Source of the DNA: an uncultured Bacteroidota bacterium
Lineage (GTDB): Bacteria; Bacteroidota; Bacteroidia; Flavobacteriales; Flavobacteriaceae
Length of the DNA stretch: 25,179 nucleotides
Assembly (NCBI GenBank): GCA_903920835.1
Contig: CAIXNQ010000149.1
Span: 1-25,179, forward strand
Direction of reading: 5' to 3'
Under the pieces are notes generated by a model. The model was given only the letters and a program-made list of their open reading frames with translations, had not been told where the DNA came from and ran no database searches. Every line of letters starts with the position of its first letter. The stretch's first letter is position 1. The translations under genes and the position numbers were made by a program. Below, in pieces: positions 8,555-17,100 of this stretch.

Positions 8555-8596
8555 ATTAGAGTTTACACAATCTAATGACTACTCCCGACTACTCCC
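8555..8596. repeat. Small inverted repeat and 10-bp tandem duplication before array 1
   Basis: ATTAGA (8555-8560) and TCTAAT (8571-8576) form an inverted repeat with a 10-nt loop. GACTACTCCC is then present twice head to tail (8577-8586 and 8587-8596). Neither matches a named element. They fill the short stretch between the terminator and the 21-bp array. Confidence 0.6.
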
Positions 8597-8615
8597 TTGA
8601 AGTCTCGGAACGGCT

Positions 8616-8825
8616 CCGACAATATTCTGCTGGCGTCAGAAATGTTTCTGGTGATGTCAGAAATGTTTCTGATAACGTTAGAAATGTTTCTGGTGACGTT
8701 AGAAATGTTTCTGCTGACGTTAGAAATGTTTCTGCTGACGTTAGAAATGTTTCTGGTGACGTCAGAAATGTTTCTGTTGGCGTCAGAAATGTTTCTGGTG
8801 GTGTCAGAAATGTTTCTGGTGACAT
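8616..8825 (+). repeat. Array 1: 21-bp tandem palindromic repeat, nine full units plus one degenerate
   Basis: Nine 21-bp units run without gaps from 8637 to 8825, and a degenerate unit occupies 8616-8636. Each unit is CAGAAATGTTTCTG, or the same with T at base 1 in units 3 to 6, followed by a 7-nt linker such as GTGACGT. The 14-mer is a palindrome with 6-bp arms and a TG spacer. Only 1 of its 14 positions varies among units, while 5 of 7 linker positions vary. The right arm of one unit also pairs with the left arm of the next, giving TTTCTG-GTGACGT-CAGAAA hairpins with 7-nt loops. CGACAAT occurs at 8617 and again at 8827, exactly ten periods later, so the edges are in phase. Open frames cross the array on both strands (for example an 88-codon ATG frame at 8575-8841) but are probably a by-product of a stop-free unit whose length is a multiple of three. 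I know no named family for it. Confidence 0.92.
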
Positions 8826-8985
8826 ACGACAATTCCCATAAAAGATTAATTCAGTGTCAATGAAACAGACTGACAAATATTTCAAAAAAAGAATTTGTCC
8901 GATAAAAAACATATTACCTAAAGCGATATGAATATTTAGTTTAAAATTGATTTAAAATTGTTTATCACAAACTTTACAGCTATTG

Positions 8986-9016
8986 TTTGGTAGTTATAAT
9001 AATAAATTTATCTTTG
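8986..9016 (+). promoter_or_regulatory. Promoter of tRNA-Pro
   Basis: TTTG (8986-8989), a 19-nt spacer and TATCTTTG (9009-9016) match the Bacteroidetes promoter consensus, 10 bp before the mature tRNA end. Between array 1 and this promoter (8826-8985) I see only A+T-rich DNA with a 10-bp direct repeat, TTTAAAATTG, at 8940 and 8951. Confidence 0.8.
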
Positions 9017-9025
9017 CAGTGCATT

Positions 9026-9100
9026 CGGGGTGTAGCGTAGCCCGGTTATCGCGCCTGCTTTGGGAGCAGGAGGTCGCAGGTTCGAATCCTGCCACCCCGA
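9026..9100 (+). tRNA. tRNA-Pro, anticodon TGG
   Basis: A full cloverleaf is visible. The acceptor stem CGGGGTG (9026-9032) pairs with CACCCCG (9093-9099), and the discriminator is A9100. The anticodon stem CCTGC/GCAGG encloses the loop TTTGGGA, giving anticodon TGG, which reads proline codons CCA and CCG and probably others by wobble. The T-arm GCAGG/CCTGC has the standard TTCGAAT loop. CCA is not encoded and must be added enzymatically. It has its own promoter and terminator. Confidence 0.97.
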
Positions 9101-9113
9101 CCGAGTAAAATAC

Positions 9114-9148
9114 AAAGGTTCTAAATTTAATTATTTAGAACCTTTTTT
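9114..9148 (+). terminator. Terminator of the tRNA-Pro gene
   Basis: A perfect 13-bp stem pairs 9114-9126 with 9133-9145 around a 6-nt loop and is followed by a T-rich run. It ends tRNA transcription 14 bp past the mature 3' end. Confidence 0.85.
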
Positions 9149-9171
9149 ATTTTTAAAATTCAAAAAACTAC

Positions 9172-9179
9172 TATTTTTG
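9172..9179 (+). promoter_or_regulatory. Possible -7 box of the DUF2480 gene
   Basis: TATTTTTG fits TAnnTTTG and sits 29 bp before the ATG at 9209. No clear -33 TTTG is seen at the right distance, so the call rests on one box. Confidence 0.45.
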
Positions 9180-9208
9180 AAAAACATTAATCTATAAAAT
9201 TATTAAAC

Positions 9209-9721
9209 ATGGACGAAATCATCAATAAGGTATCGAACTCTTCATTAGAAATTTTTGATCTTGAGGATTATTATATTCCTGGAACTCGTATTCAAATCGA
9301 TATTTCACAATGGCTTTTTGAGAAAATAATTTTAAAAGAAAATGATTTTAGAACAGCGTTAAAAAATCATGATTGGTCACAATATCAAAATTGTTTTATA
9401 TCCATAAATTGCGCTACTGAAGCCATAATTCCAGCTTGGACAAGTGTTTTGGTGGCTGTTCATGTTGCCCCTTTTGCGAAAAAAGTTGTAAATGGAAATT
9501 TAACAGACCTTGAAACTTCAAATTATCAAGAAACTTTAGAAAAAATAGACTTTTCAATTTATGAAGACAAAGCAGTAATTCTTAAAGGCTGTTCTAAAAA
9601 ACCAGTGCCAGAATCCGCTTATGTTCTGGCAATTCAAAAACTGTTGCCGATTGCAAAAAGTATAATGTATGGCGAGGCTTGTTCGGCAGTACCACTTTTT
9701 AAAAAAGCTAAAGGGCTATAG
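9209..9721 (+). CDS. DUF2480 family protein
   Basis: A 170-residue protein that I recognise as the Bacteroidetes family DUF2480, from MDEIINKVSNSSLEIFDLEDYY at the start and KGCSKKPVPESAYV in the second half. No signal peptide or membrane segment is visible, so it should be cytoplasmic. The conserved KGCSKKPVP segment carries a Cys, and another Cys is in GEACSAVPLFKK near the C-terminus. The family has no known function to my knowledge. The stop codon overlaps the stop of hflX on the other strand. The N-terminus is well placed relative to the -7 box at 9172, which supports the ATG at 9209. Confidence 0.85.
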   Translation: MDEIINKVSNSSLEIFDLEDYYIPGTRIQIDISQWLFEKIILKENDFRTALKNHDWSQYQNCFISINCATEAIIPAWTSVLVAVHVAPFAKKVVNGNLTDLETSNYQETLEKIDFSIYEDKAVILKGCSKKPVPESAYVLAIQKLLPIAKSIMYGEACSAVPLFKKAKGL

Positions 9722-10942
9722 TATTTTATTATCAACTGCGTCTTTGTAATCTGGGTATAAAAATTTGTTATAAGGGAATCGAGTGATATGAATTTGTCTA
9801 ACTGCTTCATAAACCCTTTCTTTAAATTCGTCTAAATTCTCTTTATTTACAGCTGAGATAAATAAAGAATTTTCTTGAGTATCATTCATCCAAGTTGATT
9901 TCCATTCTTCTAAAGTATAATGCTTTCTAGTTTTTTCTGTAATTAAATCATCTTCGTCAATGGTCAAATGTTTGTAAGCGTCAATTTTATTAAAAACCAT
10001 CAAAACTGGTTTGTCATTACTTTTAATTGCCAATAATGTCTGATTAACTGATTCGATATGGTCTTCAAAATCAGGATGCGAAATATCTACAACGTGTAGT
10101 AATAAATCTGCTTCGCGAACTTCGTCAAGCGTACTTTTGAAAGAATCAACTAATTGAGTAGGTAATTTCCTGATAAAACCAACAGTATCCGAAAGTAAAA
10201 AAGGTAAATTTTTAATAACTACTTTTCTAACAGTGGTGTCTAAAGTTGCAAAAAGCTTATTTTCTACAAAAACTTCACTTTTGCTAATAAGATTCATTAA
10301 GGTAGATTTACCAACATTAGTGTATCCAACCAAAGCAACCCGAACCATCGCACCACGGTTGCTTCGTTGAATCGCCATTTGCTTATCAATAATTTTAATT
10401 TTGTCTTTAAGTAAAGCTATTCGATCTCTAACTATACGTCGGTCGGTTTCAATTTCTGTTTCCCCAGGTCCTCTCATTCCGATTCCTCCTTTTTGACGCT
10501 CCAAGTGGGTCCACATTCCAGAGAGTCTTGGTAACAAATATTGACATTGCGCTAACTCAACTTGGGTTCTTGCATAAGAAGTTTCTGCTCTTTGAGCAAA
10601 AATATCTAAAATTAAATTTGTTCTGTCAAGAACTTTACAACCCAATAATTTTGTGATATTTTTTTGTTGCGAAGGCGAAAGTTCATCATCAAAAATCACA
10701 GTAGTAATTGTGTTATTTACGATGTAATTGTGAATCTCTTCCATTTTTCCGGTACCTAAAAATGTCTTTGGATTTGGCCGTTCCATCTTTTGGTAAAAAC
10801 GTTTAACAACTTGCCCGCCAGCAGTAAAAGTTAAAAATTCAAGCTCGTCAAGATATTCAAATAACTTTTCTTCATTTTGATTTTGAGTAATAATTCCTAC
10901 TAAAATTGTTTTTTCAAAAACGATGATTTCTTTATCTAACAT
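9716..10942 (-). CDS. hflX: GTPase HflX, ribosome rescue/splitting factor
   Basis: A 408-residue HflX. I place the start at the ATG at 10942 (MLDKEIIVFEKTILVGI). A longer frame from a TTG at 10963 would begin inside the -7 box and is unlikely. The HflX N-terminal domain is followed by the glycine-rich segment GGIGMRGPGE (152-161). The GTPase domain has GYTNVGKS at 206-213 (G1), DTVGF at 252-256 (G3) and NKID at 318-321 (G4). HflX binds the 50S subunit and splits stalled 70S ribosomes, especially after heat or antibiotic stress. It is transcribed divergently from the large adhesin gene and converges with the DUF2480 gene, sharing the CTATAG hexamer as both stops. No hfq or other typical proteobacterial neighbour is present, as expected for this phylum. 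Confidence 0.96.
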   Translation of the reverse strand: MLDKEIIVFEKTILVGIITQNQNEEKLFEYLDELEFLTFTAGGQVVKRFYQKMERPNPKTFLGTGKMEEIHNYIVNNTITTVIFDDELSPSQQKNITKLLGCKVLDRTNLILDIFAQRAETSYARTQVELAQCQYLLPRLSGMWTHLERQKGGIGMRGPGETEIETDRRIVRDRIALLKDKIKIIDKQMAIQRSNRGAMVRVALVGYTNVGKSTLMNLISKSEVFVENKLFATLDTTVRKVVIKNLPFLLSDTVGFIRKLPTQLVDSFKSTLDEVREADLLLHVVDISHPDFEDHIESVNQTLLAIKSNDKPVLMVFNKIDAYKHLTIDEDDLITEKTRKHYTLEEWKSTWMNDTQENSLFISAVNKENLDEFKERVYEAVRQIHITRFPYNKFLYPDYKDAVDNKIL

Positions 10943-10960
10943 ATATAATTTATTGCAATG

Positions 10961-10968
10961 CAAATCTA
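10961..10968 (-). promoter_or_regulatory. -7 box of hflX
   Basis: On the minus strand, TAGATTTG (10968-10961) fits TAnnTTTG and lies 18 bp before the ATG at 10942. It implies a very short leader and argues against the upstream TTG start. A clear -33 box is not seen. Confidence 0.55.
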
Positions 10969-11039
10969 ATGATTAAATACTTTTACACTTTAAGTTTTTC
11001 AACTTAATAAAATTCATTTTAGATTAATTTTTTAAAAAA

Positions 11040-11071
11040 TTGATTTAATTTAGTTTTTTTTTATATTTTTG
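11040..11071 (+). promoter_or_regulatory. Promoter of the adhesin operon
   Basis: TTG (11040-11042), a 21-nt spacer and TATTTTTG (11064-11071) fit the Bacteroidetes promoter. The leader to the ATG at 11125 would be about 45 nt. It supports the ATG at 11125 over the TTG at 11095. Confidence 0.6.
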
Positions 11072-11124
11072 AAAATTGAAAAACAATTCAATAATTGAAT
11101 AATCCAAATTTAACTTTATTTAAA

Positions 11125-14100
11125 ATGAAGAAATTTATACTATTAATAGTTATTTTATTTTCTTTCTCAGGCTATTCTCAATTAGCTTTAGAAGGTTTTG
11201 AAAGCACCACTGGTCCCGATGCACTTCCATCGACCAATTGGACTTTAGGAACAGGCAACTGGGCTGTTTTTGACAATGGCGTTGGTCTTGCTCAACGTTG
11301 GGGAATTAATAGTGGAGTTTCCACTCCTCCATTAGTTTATGCTGGAACAAATGCGGCATTTGTGAACAGAGAAAATGCAGGTATCAACACTACTAGACAA
11401 GATTGGATGGCAACTCCAGCATTTACAGTTCCAACAAATGCGCAGTTAAAATTTTGGACAAGAACTAGAGTTGCTGGTGACCAAGGTACTGTTTATTATG
11501 CTAAAATCAAACCTGTGAGTGCCTCTCTACAAGACAACACTAATGATTATGTAGTAATTAATGCGACAGGAGCAACTTGGTCTGAAAACACACTAAATGC
11601 AGTATATAATGAATATGAAGAAAAAGTAGTAGACATTCCTGCTTCTTATGTAGGGCAACAAGTCTATATTGCCTTCGAAATGGAATTTACGCAGCCTACA
11701 ACAAGTATAGGTGGAGATTCATGGCTTATTGATAATGTTAAAGTTTCTTCACTTTGCGTTGCTCCAACATTGCCAACTGCCTCACCTATATTAGCTACTA
11801 GTGCTTCATTAAGTTGGGGAAATCCAGGAAATGCCGCTGCGTTTGAAATAGAAAATATGTTAGCTACTGCAACTCCAACAGGAATGGCTACAACTACTGG
11901 TATTCTTGCAAACACCTATTTACAAACTTCATTAACACCGTTAACTGACTACAAATATTATGTTCGTGCCGTTTGCGGAACAGATTTTAGTGCTTGGGTA
12001 GGTCCATTTACATACACTACACTTGATGCTGGACCTCAATGCGGAGGTAATTATGTAGATTCAGGAGGTACAACAGCAAATTATGCAAATAGCGAAAATA
12101 TTACCACAGTAATTTGCCCATTAAATACAGGTGATCAAGTTACTGTAACATTTACAACATTTGATATAGAAACAAATTGGGACGGTCTTTATGTTTTTGA
12201 TGGAGCTTCAGTTTCCTCGCCTCAAATTCCAAGTACAAATGGTCCGGGAACAAGTTCAATTTTATCAGTACCTGGTGCATATTGGGGCACTACAAATCCA
12301 GGACCTTTTACATCTTCAAGTCCTGATGGTTGTTTGACTTTTAATTTTAAAAGTGACGGATCGGTTGCACACGCAGGATGGACTGCAAATATTACTTGCG
12401 CACAACCTCCACTATGTCCAAAACCAACGGCACTCTCCACTACTGCCGTTTTAGCAACAACAGCAACTTTAGCTTGGACAAATGTTGGACCAGCTACTGC
12501 ATGGCAAGTTATTGCTTTGCCTTGCGGGTCTCCAGCACCTGATGCTACAACGACAGGTTGGATAGACGCACCAACAAATCCTTTTACAATCCCTAATACA
12601 TCACCACTTACTCCGGCGACTTGCTATGATTTTTATGTAAGAGGTGTTTGTTCTCCTACAGAATTTAGTGCTGTGGCAGGACCAAAAACGGCTACAACAC
12701 CAGTTCTGCCACCTTTGTGTGGAGGAAATTTTGTAGATTCTGGAGGGGTATCAGCTAGTTATCAAAACAATGAAGATATTACAACTACAATTTGTCCTAC
12801 AGACCCTAATACACAAGCTGTAACTGTTGTATTTACTTCTTTTGATACTGAAGTAAAATATGATGGAATGTATGTATATGATGGAAATTCAATAACTTCT
12901 CCATTAATTCCAAGCACTAATGGTGCTGGAACAAGTACTGCATTGTCAGTTCCAGGTGCATATTGGGGCACCACAATACCAGGTCCTTTTACTTCTTCAA
13001 GTCCTGATGGCTGTTTGACTTTCAGATTTAGAAGTGATTCGGTTGTTACAAAAACAGGTTGGTTAGCAAATATTATTTGCGACCCAAAACCAAATTGTAC
13101 TAAACCAACAAATGTTACAGTAACAAATATTACTCAAAATAGTGCTTTAATTAGTTGGACCGAAACTGGATCAAGTTCAAACTGGCAAATACTGGTATTA
13201 CCTGCATCTGCTCCAGCACCTACTGCAACTTCTATAAACTGGACAGATGTTAGTACCAACCCTTATACTTATACTGGTTTTGGACAAGGATCAAATAAAG
13301 TATATATTAGATCAAAATGTAGTAACACCATAGGAGACAATAGTAATTGGTCTTCACCAGTTACTTTTTCAACTCCACCACCTTCTTGTATTACTAATGA
13401 TCCAGCAGGTAATTCATGTAGCGTATCTGTTCCAATTTGCAATCTTAATGGTTATTGTGGAAATACATCATCAGCTTATGTTCCACCGCATACATGGACA
13501 GAATTAACAAGTGCATTTTGCGGTTCCATAGATAACAATTCATTTTTATCTTTTGTTGCTACTGGCACTACAGTATCTTTAAATGTTTGGGTTACTACTT
13601 CAACATCAAACCTAGGCATTCAGTTTATGGTGTTCTCTGCGGCAACATGTGGTAGTGGACCCGTTACAAATTTTGGATGTTTAAGTCCAATAGCACCTTC
13701 GTTAACTGGACCTACAACATTTACGGCAACTGGATTGACACCAGGTCAAACCTATTATTTAATGATTGATGGTTATGCTGGGGATGTTTGTGATTATGTA
13801 ATCGCTGCAGGACAAGGAGTTCAACTTCCTGTTGATATTACACCAGTTACAAGCACAACAACTCCAACAATTTGTACTGGACAAACTGCTACATTAAATG
13901 CTAATGGTGGAACTGGACAATACACATGGGAGACACTAAATGGAGGTACATTAAATACAACGACAGGTAATACTGTTGTGTTTACCCCTCCAGGAATCGG
14001 AAGTTTTGATATAAAAGCGACTACTACTGGAGGAAATCTAAATTGTCCTGCTTCAAAGACTCAAACAATTACTGTAGTAGATTATGTAACAACAACGTTC

Positions 14101-17100
14101 ACTCAGATTCCAGCATTTTGTCAAGGAACAACAGCGCCTTTGTTACCGACATCTTCAACAAATAATCCTCCAATTACTGGAACTTGGTCTCCAAGCGTTA
14201 TTAACAACACAACTGTTGGAACAACAACATATACTTTTACACCAAATGTAACATTTTGTGCCACTCCATACAATATGCAAGTTACAGTATCACAACCCGT
14301 TACACCAACATTTTTTCAGCCACCACCTATTTGTTTAGGAGCATCTGCACCTATTTTAAATCCAAATTCAAACAACAATCCTCCAATTTCAGGAACTTGG
14401 TTACCACCTATAGTTAGTAATACAGCTTCTGGAAATTATGTTTTCACTCCAAATTCTGGTCAATGTGCTACTACTACAAATCTTTCTGTAATAGTAAATC
14501 AAACGTGTGCATTTGGAAGTCAAGCAAATGCAGCTTGGTTGAGTAATTGTTCACAATCTAACTTTTTTAATACAGTTGGATCTGGTGCTTCAATAATTGG
14601 TCCTGTTGCAAATGTTTTTGTAACAAATCAAGGTACTTATACCCAAAACTCTGGAAATTTTCTTTTGAAAGGTGCTGAATTGAAAACTTATAAAAGCTCA
14701 GTAGCCAATGTTTGTAGTGCAAAATTAAAATATAGAGTTTATTTACAAAGCGCAACACCACCAGCATTTAGCGTAATGGATTTACCATTTTTTAGTAATT
14801 GTGGAACAAATGGTCAATATACTATTGGTGCTGGACCATGTAATACAGGAGATCAAAAATGGCAAAAAGTGCTTCCTAATACACTTTATCCAACTGAATC
14901 ACCAATAGACCTTACTGCATATCCTCCTGGTAAATATTTTTTAGAAACTTATTATGAAATTACAGGATCTGCTGATACTACAAATGGTTGTGGAGATACT
15001 ATTTTGATTAACAATAATGGAGCAAACTTTATTGCAGATTATAGTATTCAAAGTGCACTAAGTTCAATTGTTAGCAATCCAACAACTTGTGGAGGTACTC
15101 AGGGTACTATAACAATTTCAGGTTTGGCAGCAAATACAAGTTATAGTTTAACCTATAATTTTGGAACTACTGCAGTTGGCCCTTTAGCAATTACATCAGC
15201 TATTACTGGAGAAATTATTATTTCTGGACTAACAGCTGGAACATATTCTAATATTAATTTAACTGCAAATGGTTGTAGTTTTCCTATTACAGCACCAGTT
15301 ATACTTCAAGACCCAAATTTGCCAGTAGTTAATGTTAACCCCGTTATTAAATGTGATTTGCAAACAGATGCTATTACCGCTACCCCTGTAATACCTGGAA
15401 ATTATACTTATAATTGGACAGTTCCTACTGGTGAGACTCCTCCTGGAAATGTTCCTAGTTTTAATCCAACTGTGAGTGGTCCTCATAGCGTAATAATTAC
15501 TGATACAACAACTAACTGTTCAAGTATAAGCAGTTCTGGTAATGTAACTATAAATCCAAATATTACACCAACATTTTCTCCAATTGCACCATTCTGTGCA
15601 GGAATTGTTGCTCCAATTTTACAAAATATTTCAAATGCTCCTGAATCTATTTCTGGAACTTGGATGCCTGCAACTATAGACAATACTACTTCTGGAACTT
15701 ATGTATTTACAGCAAGTTCAGGAACATGTATTACCCCGGTTAGTTTAAGTGTTAATGTTTATCAAGGTGTACCTACTCCAACTTTAAATATAACACAACC
15801 TACATGTACAACTCCTGCAACTGTAGTAGTTCAAGGTCCATTAAACAACAGTGGAAATATTGTTTCAAACTTATTTATTTCTGAAGTAACTGATGCTCAA
15901 ACAGGTCAACTTACTTATGTTGAACTATACAATGGTACCGGTGCTCCAGTAGATTTGTCAAATTATAAATTGAAATTTTATACTTTCGGAAATAATCCTA
16001 CACCTGGTTCACCAGCAAATTTAAGTTGTAATTTATCATTAAGTGGAACTGTAGCAAACAATGCAACAAATCTTATTAAAGTAAGTAATGCTGCGAATAT
16101 TGTTGGTGTAACACCTAACCAAACTTTTACAACTTGCGGAGGTGTTAACAATAACGACAGTATTAGATTAACTACATCAAGTGATGTTGAAATTGATTCT
16201 TGGGGAGCTATAGATGGTTCAATTTTTACACCTCTTGGTCAACCTGGATATACATACAGACGTCATGCAAATGCTACAATACCAAGTTTAACATGGAATC
16301 CAGCAGATTGGGATGCTGTAGATCCAGAAGATTACAGCAATTTAGGGATCTATCCAATAATTGGAGATAGTTATGTATATAGCCTTGATGGAGGACCTAC
16401 TCAAACGGGAACAACATTTACTCCTGTAGCAGTTGGAAATAATCATTATATTACAGCTACAAATACCGTTACTGGATGTAGTTCGCAAATACAATTTAAT
16501 ATTATTGCTCCTGTTCCTGTAAATCCAGTGACTGATTTTGCATATCCAACACCTATTTGTCAGGCAGCACCAATTAATCCATTGCCGAATACCAATATTA
16601 TGCCTGGATTTACTCCTAATGGAACATATAGTGCAACTCCTGCTGGTTTAGTTATTGATCCTAATACAGGTTTAATTAATCTAAGTACTTCAACTTCTGG
16701 AACATATACTATTAAATATGAAATACTTCCTGTTGGATGTTTATTAACAGGAAGTTCTACATTCCAAATTGTAATTGACCAACAAATTACACCTACTTTC
16801 AATCCTATTGGTTCTATTTGTGAAGGTTCTACTTTGGCAGCTTTACCTACAACTTCAACAAATGGTGTTTCAGGAAGTTGGTCGCCAGCATTGAATAATA
16901 CGACAACTACGACCTATACTTTTACTCCAAATCCACTCAATCTTGTAGGAAACAATTTAATTGTAAATGGTGATTTTTCAGCTGGAAACACAGGTTTCAC
17001 TTCTGATTATTCATATATTACAAATGCTGGAACAAATGGACAACAAAAAGCTTATGGAATTGTTTCATCTGCTAATACTTGGTTTCAGTTTTTCCCTGCT

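Noticed and set aside
8616..8833. CGACAAT copies at the array 1 edges as target-site duplications of a mobile element
   Set aside because: They are exactly ten repeat periods apart and in register with the units, so they are better seen as parts of decayed repeat units. No transposase lies between them.
8572..8912. Four overlapping open frames on both strands across array 1, including an 88-codon ATG frame with a VRNVSGD heptad
   Set aside because: A 21-bp unit without stops keeps several frames open on both strands at once. The palindrome itself reads R-N-V-S on one strand and R-N-I-S on the other. No start, signal or family supports a protein, though the plus-strand ATG frame cannot be fully excluded because the C/T arm variant is synonymous in it.
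10943..10963. Longer hflX start at TTG 10963
   Set aside because: It overlaps the -7 box at 10961-10968, adds seven residues of no conserved type, and an ATG is available at 10942.
11095..11124. Adhesin start at TTG 11095
   Set aside because: It would place ten polar residues before a textbook signal peptide that starts at the ATG at 11125.
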